Shown here: one piece after another, positions 12,611 through 25,500 of the stretch
How the letters are laid out: each line of letters starts with the position of its first letter
Numbering within the stretch: position 1 is the stretch's first letter
NCBI GenBank assembly: GCA_021292105.1
Contig: CM037861.1
Location: 28,482,545 to 28,546,544, forward strand
Direction of reading: 5' to 3'
Source: Anadara kagoshimensis
Lineage: Eukaryota > Mollusca > Bivalvia > Arcoida > Arcidae
Length of the DNA stretch: 64,000 nt
Notes under the pieces: generated by a model
The model's database searches: none
Told to the model about the DNA's origin: nothing
Seen by the model: the letters and a program-made list of their open reading frames with translations, nothing else
Program-made: the position numbers and the translations under genes

Positions 12611-13338
12611 AAACTAACCCTGGAGACATTTTAGCAATTCTAACAGACACACACAACAAACGTGTATGTTGTTGTCCCAGCTGATAAAGTTTCCAACATT
12701 ATTCTCGTTTAATTTGTAAAAACAATCTGCCTTAAACTTGCTATGCGAATTATTCAATGTACGAAATGTTCATTTTAGCGCACCTCAGTTGAAAGCTCAG
12801 ATGAAATAATGCGATGGTCTACGTCCGCGTCTGTCGTGCGTTAACACTTCACATTTTAATCGTCTCCAAAACTACCAGACCATTTGTTTAACTTACTGAC
12901 AATCATGCCTGCGTGAAGGGCTTTCAGATTTGCACAAATGAAGGAAGCATTCCCAAGGGCCTCATGAAGGGGAATTGTAAAAATCTTTAAAAGTCTTCTC
13001 CTCTGAAAATACAAGAAATATAGCTTAGATATTGCATGTGTAGCATACTTATGACACCCAGTTTCAGATTTGCATAAATCTTAGATCAAAATAGGGAAAC
13101 AGCAAGGTTCTTAAGGGGAAATTGCTAGAATTACTATATTTGTCAATATATCTAAAAAAACCTATCAACTTTTAGTATTTGCATATAATAGAATATTGTA
13201 GTTATTGATATAACGTTATAATATAACATGACGTCATTGAGAGCTAATCAATTCATGCAAAAATGACAGGACAGATATGGTCAATCAAAATACATGAAAG
13301 AGGAATTGAATTACTATCAAATATTGATGTGTTTGTAG

Positions 13339-16045
13339 ATCCATCCTGTCACATATCACCTACATCAACGACTGGGCCATACGGGACCACTACTAGTAGA
13401 GAACAGTCTACAGTTGTTACCAGTACCAGTATCAGTGCTGAATCTCAAGTTACTGATTCATATGCCAGTAAGTCAAAATACTATGTCTTTGTACAACATA
13501 TCCATAATCAAAAACAATCATCTTAATCCGTGTCCAAATCACAAAAGCAAAGTAAAAACTTTGAAACTGACAAATTTGGTCAAATACGTGAACTTCCACC
13601 AGGGAAAGGAGGCTGGGTGCTCCGTAAGGGTTATTTTATTGTATGGGTATCTATAATATAATTCGAATGATGGACATCCTAAAATCCTTCTTTGTTTAAG
13701 ATATATAGATTTATTTGATTTGCATATTCAAATTACAGATATCCATAATCTTATTTTAATTATGAATATCCGGATATATTATTTGATTTATGGATATTCA
13801 TGATTGGAATTTTGGATATCCATAAATCCTTCTTATTTTTGGATATCCATAATTTTATGGATTTAAGTTTGATTTATGGATATCTATTATCCGATTCATA
13901 AATTACATATATCCGTATATTAGAGTTGAGTGAGTAATGGTGTTTAACGTCCCAGTCAAGAATATTTCACTTATATCGAGACGTTATATCCGTATATTGG
14001 TCTAATCTATGGATACCCTACATTTGTAATATAAAGTTTATTATGAAAATTCATTTCTAAATGCTTAGCGGAAGGACAGTCAATTCCCATTTTTAAGTTC
14101 TGATCAGACCCGGCCGGGGTTCGAACCGACAACATGCCACATACAAAACGAGCACTCTACCAACTGAGCTAAGGTAGTGAACTTCCCTTAATTCGAGTAA
14201 AACTATTTATGAATGAAGTTTGAATATTCAATAATCGAATAATGATATATTTCAATTATCCTTTTTATAAAAATCCATTATAAATCGTCGTTTGGTATTT
14301 CTTTAGACAACGTAGTCCATTAATACTGTAATCGATCCAGCCAACAAGGACCTATTGCAACGGAATCCTTTTCTCGCTTGAAATACATTGTAGACTGTTG
14401 TCAAACTCGCAACGGTCCTTGGACTTCTTTGAGTTGAAGATTAATAACGCTTTGATTCGGCTATCTTGCCCCAATGTCACAACGGCAATCGGGTGTGATT
14501 CAACATGTTTGTAGGGATCTCTAGATATTTTACAACCAGTGACCCCTAATCAGGTTTGCCAGCGTACCATGTGGTAAACACCCATTATGAATGTTTGCAA
14601 AAGACAATTTTGAAAACGATTCGGGGGTTTCGACGTGGTCGGCTGGTACACAAGCATACCATTTTTTTTTAGAATTTAATCATAAAATACATTCAAAAAG
14701 TGGTATATGACGGAAAATACATATGATACGACTTTCTATTAACTACATGACGTTGTATGCTGGTTTTATTATTGTTATTATTATAAGATCTGGCCACTGT
14801 AGGCTTGTGCCTCTGAATAAGTGATATAAAAATTAATTTCGATAATATTTCAGTCAGACTGATATTTGGGCTTGTCCTAGCTGCTTCATTTATCTGTATT
14901 ATCGTACTGCTAATAGTTTGTTGTATCAAACGAAAAGGCAAGAAGACTAAAGCTGATCTAGAACAAATAAAAATGGGAAAAGAAAGGTAATCACTTATTT
15001 TCATTTAAATTCTACATCTCTTTCTCTCTTTCAATTTTTTTCTGATGCCAAATCGGGAGCTATAATTGGACAAGTGTTCAAAAAGACTTTTACCACCAAA
15101 ACTGGGCAGATACTATTGTGAGAAAGTTTGTCTTTCAATTTCTTGAGATGACATACTAGTATTCGTGTTTGAGGTAACCATCTAAAGTAAGTTTGTAATA
15201 TAAAATGTTCGATGACATGTAAATTCGTGGGTCATATATATTGTCCATGAATACCGCGAAAATTTGGACATCACGATTAAATGCTTTCACGGAATTAGAA
15301 TGGTATAGTCCAACCTGCCTTAAAGGTCACCTCTATATAAGTGTCCCCTGCTTATAAAGGCAAGTAGAATTGTATCCCAATTGTTTTTTATTCATATTAT
15401 TTGAACCTGTATATAAAGGCCACCTCTATATAAGGGTAACCTGCTTATAGAGACAAGTAGAATTATATCCCAATTATTCTTTATTCATATTATTTGAACC
15501 TGTATATAAAGGCCACCTCTATATAAGGGTAACCTGCTTATAAAGGCAAATAGAATTGTATCCCAATTGTTCTTTATTCATGTTATTTGAACCTGTATAT
15601 AAAGGCCACCTCTATATAAGGGTAACTTGCTTATAGAGACAAGTAGAATTATATCCCAATTATTCTTTATTCATATTATTTGAACCTGTATATAAAGGCC
15701 ACCTCTATATAAGGGTCACCTGCTTATAAAGGCAAGTAGAATTGTATCCCAATTGTTCTTTATTCATATTATTTGAACCTGTATATAAAGACCACCTCTA
15801 TATAAGGGTAACCTGCTTATAGAGACAAGTAGAATTGTATCCCAATTGTTCTTTATTCATATTATTTGAACCTGTATATAAAGGCCACCTCTATATAAGG
15901 GTCACCTGCTTATAAAGGCAAGTAGAATTGTATCCCAATAGTTCTTTATTCATATTATTTGAACCTGTATATAAAGCCACCTGTCCATAAAGAGTAGAGA
16001 CCACTTTTACTGGTTCTCTTGGGTTGCCTTTATAGACGGGTTTGA

Positions 16046-16123
<78 letters not shown>

Positions 16124-17025
16124 ATCAGCAACAATTCATTTTTTTTTAAATTTAGTTTAAAAAAAGTGTCGACAAAAAGCAAGACATCAAATGATAGTCG
16201 CAATAATTCTCCAAATCAAGCAAGAAAAAGGGGTAAGTATTCTGGCTCCATTTTCACAAACATTTCTTAACTAAGATTTTTGGCAATTTTTTGTAATCTT
16301 TTTTTTCAAAACTACTAATAGTTTATACCATGGTCACAGAGATCCTATCAATCTATAAGAAGTGAAATTGTCAGCATTATTCCCTAACTGAGTAAAGTAT
16401 TCTAAACATACAGAAGTGAACTCCAAGAAAAAAAGGAAAACTGAGTCAGTTTTTCAATGATAAGCGCGTCTTATATCAATGTTGATGCTTACACAAAGTT
16501 ACCTAAAATAGGGCTTCATTTATAGTTTTGGAGAAATTACGCCAGGCAAATGGTGTCTTGAAGAACAGATCGAAGGAATGACTGGCGGAAGTTCGAATAT
16601 TAACTTTCGCTATTTCTTATTATTAAAACCATTGCGCGACTATTTACTTTCGCGATAGGAAAATAATTAGCTGAATATGTGGTATTAATAAAACTAATTT
16701 TTGGAAACAAACTCGCGACGATTAACTTTCGCGATTATTTTGTCCTCGCGAAACTTAATCGCGAAAGTTATTTGCACGTAAACAAATTTTGGATTTAAAA
16801 AAACTAACCAGTGTGAAAATTGCGCGAAATAAAAAATTATTATGGAGTTTTTTTTTTTTATTTGCAGAATGTATAGGTGTTAATGATGCTACTAGTCAAA
16901 CGGAGACAGCGCCTAAAACAACTAACCCGACAATTGTCTCCATTCCAGTGAATGGGGTACAAGAAAGTACACATACAGTTGCTGTTACTGGGTCAAAGAT
17001 TGCGTTACATGGACCATGTGATTAG
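13339..17025 (+). CDS. Single-pass membrane protein, C-terminal exons (5' part missing)
   Basis: Four exons join with matching phases: 13339-13467, 14854-14986, 16156-16232 and 16868-17025 (TAG). All have AG acceptors and GT donors. The first encodes a Ser/Thr-rich stretch (TSTTGPYGTTTSREQ) like an extracellular stalk. The second begins IRLIFGLVLAASF and gives a hydrophobic helix of about 22 residues followed by the basic stop-transfer CIKRKGKK. The last two encode a polar cytoplasmic tail of about 95 residues rich in Lys, Ser, Asn and Thr. This suggests a type I membrane protein, but the family is not recognised. Exon 13339 begins inside a codon, so at least one upstream exon is required; none is visible between the palindrome apex and 13339. 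An in-frame ATG at 13263 lies in what I read as intron. Confidence 0.6.
13675..13925. repeat. AT-rich satellite-like block with GATATCC motifs, right arm
   Basis: Mirror of 2990-3245, directly next to the right-arm SINE tail. Confidence 0.7.
13926..14182 (-). mobile_element. tRNA-derived SINE, right arm
   Basis: Mirror of the SINE at 2731-2987, on the opposite strand. The B box ggttcgaacc and A box are legible on the minus strand at about 14115-14172. Confidence 0.85.
15318..16048 (-). repeat. Tandem array inside an inverted-repeat element, right arm
   Basis: Mirror copy of the array at 861-1600, with the same unit count and order of unit variants. It lies in the intron between the exons at 14854-14986 and 16156-16232. 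Confidence 0.9.
16049..16119. repeat. (TA)n microsatellite, right arm
   Basis: Mirror partner of 793-858. Its length differs slightly from the left copy, as expected for a slippage-prone tract. Confidence 0.98.
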
Positions 17026-18160
17026 GTTAGGACAATGAGGATAACAAAGATTATGTGACATAGAATATGTATTTAATATAAGACAATGGGGTTTACAAAG
17101 ATCAAGTGACATAGATCATGGACCATTTGACATTGATAGTGACATCAGGGATGAAGATAAGCAGGGGCCCAGTAGCCCATTGCTGCTAAAAATCAGTCTG
17201 GGCCCTTGATGTTTACACATTTTAGCTATTTATTACGTTTACATCTTCTTTCTGAAGTGAGCAGCTGGGCCCCTAACTCAAAATAGTTAAGCTTTATCCC
17301 TGGGGGCATTGATTAGTTCTTTGAACGGAGTTTAATGTCACAATCAATTGCAAGTTAAGAGTATTTTGCTGATTCCGAGACGACAGCAGCGTTTGGTGAC
17401 CTGGCAGAAATTTTGACCTTTGCAGTACACTCAGGGCAATTTGCAGGGAGGGCTCTTTAACAAGTTCGACTAATTAGCCCACTTAACCCCCACGTTAAAC
17501 CCAAACACTGAAGTCAAAAATTAAAGAGGGGAATTAATGGGCTGATAAGTCGGACTATCTTTAAGGTGCCACGTCTGCTATAACAAGGACTATTGATTTT
17601 TAAGGTATCTTCCAAAGGACCATGTGCTGGGATTTCTAAATGCCAAGTGAAAGAATAGTTATTACCAATTTATCAGTAAAAAGTGACAATGAATTGAGGT
17701 TTCACTGTACTGGTAATGCTCCGTGTCACTATGTTCAGGATGTAATGGAGCAGGATCCATGCTAAACTATAATTACAGACGAAATTACATGTAAATTAAT
17801 ATTGTAATGTTTTTGTTGATATTTTGACTGAAAATGAGATTATCTAGTTATATTGTTTTTCTTTTGATTGAATTTTAATATAGTCCTTCCACAATGTGAT
17901 GGAAGAGTGTTTATAAACACGGATGGGTTTAAAAAATGCATATAGGTGTAAGTAGCATATCGCCATAAGCATGATAAGCGTATAATCAAGCTGGCTCACG
18001 CTTTTACCCTAATATTAAAATAGTCATGTTTGTATACTTTGCCATCATATCGTGGACGTCCCTATACCTGTAAATATGCAAGAGTATTTAATATTTAAAT
18101 AAACACATGTATATATTTTGTTTTAATTGATTTTTTAAGCCTAAGATTTTATTAAATTAC
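17026..18160 (+). other. Probable 3' UTR of the membrane-protein gene with an inserted repeat
   Basis: The stretch follows the TAG at 17023-17025 and has no further reading frame. An AATAAA at 18098-18103 is a plausible poly-A signal about 1.07 kb downstream of the stop. The element at 17147-17304 lies inside it. The UTR call is inference from position. Confidence 0.4.
17147..17304. mobile_element. Small inverted-repeat element, CAGGGATGAAG family, copy 1
   Basis: It begins cagggatgaagataagcagg and ends ttaagctttatccctg, giving short inverted ends CAGGGAT/ATCCCTG. The same unit occurs at 26533-26688 and, reversed, at 41469-41632. CAGGG termini are compatible with hAT-type elements, but no clear target duplication is seen here. 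Confidence 0.75.
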
Positions 18161-18161
18161 A

Positions 18162-18343
18162 GTCCAACCTGCCTTAAAGGCCCCATCTTTATAAGGGTCA
18201 CCTGCTTTTTAAAGGCAAGTAAAAATTTATCCAAATTGCTCTTTATTCATGTTATTTGAACCTTTTTATAAAGGCTACCTGTCCATCAAGGTCACTTATA
18301 CTGGTTCCCTGTGGTAGTCTTTATATGCAGGTTTGACTGTACA
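18162..18343. mobile_element. Small inverted-repeat element, CAGTCAAACCTG family, single copy
   Basis: Ends are tacagtccaacctgc and gcaggtttgactgta, inverted with one mismatch. The interior carries the ataagggtcacctgc and ttatttgaacc blocks that are amplified at 861-1600. TA at both ends fits a TA target site. Confidence 0.8.
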
Positions 18344-18601
18344 TTTAAAATTTATGAAGATTCATAGTTAATAGTGATTGTGGATTGATACACTAGCACC
18401 ACTGTGTGATTCTGGCACATGCAACTTCAAAACTTTGTGCTTCTGACACAAGCAAAACATTGTGGCCATCTGAATCCGCTGATTTTACTCCAAATTGGAC
18501 ACTACACTGAAGCAAAGTTAGGAAATGTTTATATGAAGCAATTTGGTTAAGTGATAATTTTATAAACATGGATCCCATGCTAGACTTAATGTAAATAGGG
18601 A

Positions 18602-19545
18602 ATTTTTCGCGTGGGTAAAATTTCCGCTAATTTGGCGCTGTCATGTGCTACTTTGAATTGTATTATTTCATAAAAATTCAAAACTTTTGATTTGACATTT
18701 TTAATTAAATAAGGAATATTCTGATTTTATTGTTACCTAAAGTTTTACTTTTACTTTAAAACTTATTTTCTACAATTAATTTTTTTTAATTGCATTATTT
18801 GTATAAAGATTTATTCAATAAGCGTTTTATGTAACAAGTCGGCTTTAGATTGAGTGACACCTCGAGATTACTCATTCTACATTTTCGGCATTTTCTTAAT
18901 TATTAAGGATATTGTTAAAACAACTAATGGATAATCTCGGTCTCTAAAAAGGACGTAATTAACACTTATATCGATCAGCTTAACTTAATAATTATTTTTT
19001 CTCAGGGCAATCCTCCTAGGTAATACCTAGCGACAATATTGTTAAGTCGCGTAATTTCATTGGATGTTCACATTTTTTTCTGTAATTTAATTGGTTAAAA
19101 GTTATTTTCGAATTTCACGTAAAGTGAATTTTGGCACTGCTTCGGCAGTCTAGTCGGAGCCCGGCTAAGTGACTGAAGTTTTTAATTAAAACGGAAAACC
19201 GTTTATTTCGTATATATATTTTATATAATTTCGCAACTTTGTGTGCATTTTGGACATTATACGGAATTACCGTATTTATTGTATTCACCATATAGTTTGT
19301 TATATATATTTTATGTTAACGAATATTTACAATACAAGACAGTGAACTTTATCTTAGACTTCTAGTTTTATTTAACTACAACTACAGACTACCAGCTAAT
19401 TCCCCAAAACAACAAAATACGGACTAAAAGAAATATACTATTAACTTTTTAATTTTTTTTTGTCATGTGCTACTTTTGAATTGTATTATTTCATAAAAAT
19501 TCAAAAGTAGCACATGACAGCGCTAATAAAATTATCGGGTAACTT
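18602..19545. mobile_element. Possible ~0.94-kb element with hairpin-bearing inverted ends
   Basis: The left end reads gcgctgtcatgtgctacttt at about 18637. The right end reads its complement, aagtagcacatgacagcgc, at about 19505. The right side also holds a perfect hairpin at about 19463-19517, in which tcatgtgctacttttgaatt pairs with its complement across a 15-nt loop. The interior has no recognisable gene. Exact ends are uncertain. Confidence 0.45.
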
Positions 19546-21555
19546 TTACCTTCACGAAAACTACCACCATACAGGTTAATATATCGTCAATATCGTAGAA
19601 TATATATATATACATCCACTTATATTGGTTTATGCTAATATTACTCCCACGTGACATGCCAGTTTTTAGAAATTGCGTAATTTTCACCCGCAGAAAATAA
19701 TCCCCATTACACCAATTCAAAATTTCTCGACATTTTCCTGACAGAGTTTTAGAATTCCCTGACATTCTTACACACTTCAAAACAAGAATGCTGCTAAGCA
19801 GAGTAAGATATGTTGTTTACAATTACTGCAATTAGTTAGCAACTGTTGGTAAGGATCACAACATTTATGGCTAACTACAAAAGGAAATAAGACATAAAAG
19901 TACAAGTAATATCATGTAAAATAGAAACAAAAACTAAGGATCTTGTCAAAATTATGTCCTGTTCTGTTCAGTAGTGTTGGAGGAGTAGACCAGATATAAA
20001 AAAACATGATTAAATTTTCAAAGGGACACAACTCGCATAAAATTCCCTGATATATCCTTTTTTTAATTCCCCGACACTATTAAAATTACTATTCCCGGAA
20101 TATTAAAAAAAGGCCGATGTTATTAGCATGTATTTTTTATACCCGTACGCATGTAACTTCATGTACAGATTGAATAGAATCAAATAGTCCAATTTTGAAT
20201 TAAAACAAAAGTTTATTTATGTTTTTCCAAAAAGTTGCTGTCTAAATTATTGATGATCGATCTTTGATCGTGATGAACTGCAAAAAACGATCCGACCGTA
20301 TGACCAAAACAAAATGGCGGATCTAAAACCGTATTCAGTACGTTTTTTTTTTTTTTAATCAAATTAGTCTATTTATTTGACCCAAATATGACAAGTTTTT
20401 ATTAATTTAAAATATACTTTAATTATCCTTAAATTGATGTATTTATCTGTTTATAGCCAATCATAAAGTTATAAACCCCATGTACCAGTGTGTACATGTA
20501 TACTATAAAATACGGGTATAAAAAATATGTGGTAATAACACATTTGTTATTGACAGGTACCAGGCAATAATCACTTCGAAAAAAAAAAAAACCTGACTTT
20601 TTCCTTATGTTATAAAACAATCAATTGCTCTCGTAAATAAAAAAAGTCAGATCAAAGTCAGATTCTTTATTTCAGAATTTTATTTAAACTAGTAAAAATT
20701 GATAAAATTATCATTAAAAGTGGAAATTTACAACAAAATACACAAAAATATCACAGACTGTTAAAGCATATAAAGCTTAAGTGTTTCTTTTTGAAACAAG
20801 AGGCCCATGGAGCATTATCGCTCACCTGAAAACATGTCAAATTGAACTCCAATACTGTAAATGTATTTAATTTCACATGTATTTATTTTCAAGGTATAGG
20901 ATATTTAGACATATCCGGACACTTTAATTTTTGCATTTTTGAAATATGCACTTATCTATAACACAATAAGCATAGTATAATATTCGCTTGGTATTAATTT
21001 TTTAGCAAAACAAATGACTGCGAAAATTAGTATACTGCGAAAATAAATACATTCTCAATTTTCGCTTGGTATTAACATTTTGCGCAAAACAAGCAACCGC
21101 AAAAATCAGTATACTGCGAAAATAAATACATTTACAGTAACTTTGACAATTTTATATAGCAAGACAAATGCCAAGGTTTGTGCAAATGGTGTAATAAACA
21201 TTCTAAGGATACCATATGATCAAGGTCAATCAGGTTAAATCTTGTTTCATGAATTTATAATGGTTTTTGTTCATATTTTAAATAAACTTCTGTCTTTGGA
21301 AATCACATGTACAGTTGAAAACAAAACTTCATAATTTGTATAATTATTGACAATAACAAGCCACACAAATTGTGAAAGAATAAAGTTCCCTAAGGCCTCC
21401 ATTATGATAAAGGGATAAATGAATGAACACAAAAATACAAATGTACAAGTCACCCATGATCTGACAGCAGGGTGCTTATAAAAACAAGCCATATAGGTGC
21501 AAGTAGCATATTGCTGTTTGTGTATAATCAGGTTGGGTCACACTTTATTTGCTTC
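19546..21555. other. No gene seen; AT-rich with fragments of dispersed repeats
   Basis: No reading frame with recognisable protein similarity is found. Near 20805 there is the start block caagaggcccatgg/gctcacctg of the AGGTCA composite repeat. Around 20970-21140 a segment with ttttcgcttggtatta and tactgcgaaaataaatac is present twice, about 95 bp apart. Confidence 0.5.
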
Positions 21556-21632
21556 AATGGGGTTCACTGCTGTACCACGTGATACCCTCTTATTTTGTGC
21601 AGAACACTTATTCTCAATAGATATGGAATCAC
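21556..21632. mobile_element. Half copy of the CACGTG inverted-repeat element
   Basis: Begins aatggggttcactgctgtac followed by cacgtgataccctctta, matching one end of the 200-bp family. The second half is missing. Confidence 0.7.
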
Positions 21633-21881
21633 ATGTTGATGCTTTGCACCAAGTTTCATAAAATAGTGCTTCACAGATTTTGAGAATTGCTCCAGACAAG
21701 AGGTGTCTGGAACAATATAGGAACATAAGCACGGAAGTACAGGCAAACATTTGAAATTTACCATAATATCAATCTCTTTTTTGTGAAAAATAGGGAATGA
21801 AAAAACAAATATAACAGAATACAATAAATTAAACTGGAAGCATTAGTGTGTAGTGTTAAAAGCAGTGACTATAACATGACT

Positions 21882-22465
21882 TAAACTTCTCGCTTTCAGT
21901 ATATTTCTTTTCATTTTAAACTGTGTAGCTAGCCTGCACACTTTCCCTTCAAAAGGCAGGTGACAAAAAGGGTATTATTTGAGAACAGAATAAATCCAAC
22001 TGGATATAGCTTAAGTATGTGTAGAGCTAAAATAACAGGTGCCAATAACAAGGAGAAATTTAAAACTTCTCGCTTTCAGTATATTTCTTTTCATTTTAAA
22101 TTGTGTAGCTAGCCTGCACACTTTTTCTTCAAAAGGTGGATGATAAAAAGAAATATTTAAGAATCCATTAAATCCAACTGGATATAGTTTAATATGTGTA
22201 GAGCTAAAATATAACGGGTGCCTATAACATTGAGACTTCTGAAACTTCCTACTTTCAGTAAATCCCTTTTTATTTTAAACTGTGTAGTTAACCTGTACAC
22301 TTTTCCTTCAAAAGGCAGGTGATAAAAAGTAATGTTTGAGAATGCAATAAATCCAACTGGATATAGCTTAAATATGTGTAAAGCTAAAACCTTGTGTCTA
22401 TATCATAGAAAATTCTGAAACTTTTCACTTTCAATTTATTCCTATGCATGCTAAATTGTGTAGCT
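21882..22465 (+). repeat. Tandem repeat, ~178-bp unit, about 3.3 copies
   Basis: Units start near 21882, 22063, 22242 and 22417 (partial) with acttctcgctttcagtatat. Each has tgtgtagctagcctgcacac, ttcaaaaggcagg and aaatccaactggatatag. It ends about 110 bp beyond the stop codon of the minus-strand DESI-PUL gene, so it may lie in or just past that gene's 3' UTR. Confidence 0.85.
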
Positions 22466-22576
22466 GGCCTGCATGCACAGATTCAACACATTCAAATCCC
22501 TCACTGTTTGGAGAACACTGAAGGACGACATTGCATTAACAATAAAGTCATGGAGTTTATTGATACTGATTCTTCA

Positions 22577-25500
22577 TCATAATGAAGTTAACTGCTGTGC
22601 CTTCTCACATAATTTACTGACTCTGGTGGACATCTTGGAATTCTGTGAACAGTTCATACCAACAATGCTGGCTAGATCACAAACCTGAATAAAAAAATAA
22701 ACAACTGTCTATATCAACAAGAACACTATAAAAGACTGTATGTAGGAGGTCAGTGTTTGAATCCTGGCTAGGTCTGGCCAAGATTCACAAATATGTGTCT
22801 GCTTTTTCTTCACACAATCTGCATTTAGAATAAACACCATGGGGGCCTTTTCACCATAGGTGTGGTATGCTAAAGAACTATCTTCAGCTGCTAATGAAAT
22901 ATCTTCAGCCCAATGCAAAGGTAAAAATTTCTCTCATTTCACCTACAGCTGGCGACTTCCAAATATAAGTGAAATATTCTTGATTTTGATTTAAACCCCC
23001 ATTTGATCAATTAATCTCCAAGAGGGATTACATGTATATACTATTTTCTCATTAAATTTTAATCCTACAGGTGACACACACTTCTCAATTGACGCATCAC
23101 TGGCCATGCCCACAATGTTCTGACAGAGGTCTGGCATGCTTGAATTAGATGCAAAAAGAATATAAAATCAGCCTGAATTGTGTCGTTTAATGATGTCACT
23201 GACACTAGTATGTCATTAGTTGCCTTGATGTCGCTTTAGTACCATGATGGTGGCCAGTGTCAGAACATTTAAGGCGTGGTCGGCAAAACGTCAATTACTT
23301 TGCCCTTCAAGATATAACCTTGGTGAAATAAACAACACTGACTACAGAGAGCATCTAAGTCATGTTTCGCAGAATTTCAAAGCAGTAATATGAAAGACAC
23401 TGCAACTTGAATTTTCAAGATTTTACATTTAATCAAGGTCAGGACATATTAATGAAAACATTTCCTTACACAAGGATCTTCTTGAATGCGTTCAAAGATG
23501 GGTGCTTCTTGAGAAGTTTCAAAGATGGGTGCTGAGACCACAGGTAATTTTAAAACTCTTAGTTTGAACATTTTTTATGTGAAGCAGTCAGTTTTTTTTA
23601 CTAGTAATCTGAGATAGAAAACAATAATTTACTTTTGCTTACTGTTTCTTTTTAATTGAAAAAATTATAATACAAACCTCTGCATTGCTATCCATAAATC
23701 TGACTAAACACTTCATTAAGTTAAACACTGCAAAATAATAAAGAAAATAAATGTGTAAATTATGCAGATGGTTAAATGTATAAAGGCAAAAATTATTGAT
23801 GAGATTAAACAACAATACTTCATATGAAAAGGTATTCCAGGGGTTGGGTGCTCCAGAAAAGTTAACACTTCTTCTTGAGTATGGCAAGTGAAATGGCAAG
23901 TGAAAGAATGCCAAAAAGGGCTCTGCATTTGACACCACCTGGAAGAAGAAAACCTGGCAGACCTCATACCACAGCCCATAAAAATAACCTGCAATACAAG
24001 CCTGTATATACATGTAAACTAATTGAATTGAAATTACAAACTCAACACTATATAGAATACTATACTCTTTTTCATTCATTTGATAAAACTTTATAACTTA
24101 CGTAAGATTTATTGGAGTTGTTTGTTCAAGTTATTTATAAGTTATACAGAGATTTTGCAGGTTACATGGCAGGCTCTTTGACAAGGTACATGGGACCGTG
24201 TAACCTGCCAAAACATTATATAACACTTTTGTCACCCTTCAAAGCAGTTAAGTCTGTTTAACTTAGATTTCATATTTTGTATGACTTAAGTACATTTTTG
24301 CCATGTTTGTTTACTGTAACAAGAGTGCCACAATGTAAGAGTTACTTCCCTATCGCCACTAACCGTCATGTGCGTTTAAGTACTCTGGCAGATTTCCGAT
24401 CATAGTTCTATGTACTTCGGCAAGTTAACACATCGCTATGCGAGAAATTTCTTTGAGGGGTAAGAAATTGTAACATACCTGTTTGTTCATTTGATTCTTT
24501 CTGTAAACATTCTAAAATTGCACTTCCTATTTCTACCTGATTGTCTTCTGGTATCTAAAATAAATTTATATATTTTTTTATTTAAACACATTTGGCAAAT
24601 ATACATGTATGTATCTTAAATATCTACAACATGTACAATATCACTGTATCTCTCTTCAATGCAATTTTTTTGCAATTCCTGTTGATAGACAATTGAGGTC
24701 ATGACCCTTGATGTGTATGAATATAAAACTTTTTTTCATTGTTAGAACAAATTATTTCTACTCAATCTGTTATTCATCCCGACTTGATTTTTCATTATTA
24801 TCAAATTGCTAGGATGTTGTCATGAGTTGAAGCAAATATGGGTACAGAATATTTATTGAAAGCAAAGCCCTTCATTTTGAATTTGACACCCACCACACTA
24901 TCTTCCATTACCTCTTGAAATACCATGAGCAGAATGTCATTTCTTAAATGTGAATCCCCAGGCAAAAAAGATAATTTAAGAAATGCACACATGATAACAC
25001 TATACAGACAATGTAAAGATGACAGCCTATTAAGTGTCAGAACATGTTTACCGTACAAATGGCACAATTTCAAAATATAAACTTTAATTTTTTTATCATG
25101 ATAATACATGTAATTGAATGTTTTAAAATAAATTGCTATTTTTTGAAATGGAAAATAAAATCATACAATGGTAGAAAAAAAAACAGCATAGTCTCTGTTT
25201 GGTAATTTGAGTGTGCCAAACTGAGAGTGATATATTGTTTCAATAATGTCCTTGGTTTAGGGAAATATGGAGGATTGTCTCCCTGAGGGAGATAACAAAT
25301 GAAGAACTTTATGAAAGAACTTAAACAGTCCCAATCTCAGAACAAATCAGAGAGAGAAGACGGAGGTGGATTGGTCATGTTTTAAGGATGGGAACATCAG
25401 ATATACCAAAAGTTGCAATTAGATGGACACCACCTGGTAAAAGAAGCAGAGGACGACCGAAGGAGACTTGGAGAAGATCAGTCAAAAAGGAGCTGAAAGA

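Larger units (their letters stand above)
1..16917. repeat. Giant palindrome (inverted repeat) with two ~8.44-kb arms
   Basis: Base 1 pairs with base 16917 and the arms can be followed to 8440 and 8478. Landmarks mirror throughout: the exons at 1923-2055 and 14854-14986, the small inverted-repeat elements at 7805-8002 and 8912-9108, and the retrotransposon. The sum of paired coordinates stays between about 16909 and 16918, so there is no large indel. The arms are not identical: there are substitutions (for example near 240-300 against 16600-16680) and many one-base length differences in homopolymers. The left arm reaches the window edge, so its true outer end is unknown. Confidence 0.97.

Noticed and set aside
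16789-17025. 78-codon frame starting at 16789
   Set aside because: Its first part is intron; the acceptor at 16866-16867 joins in phase to the upstream exon.
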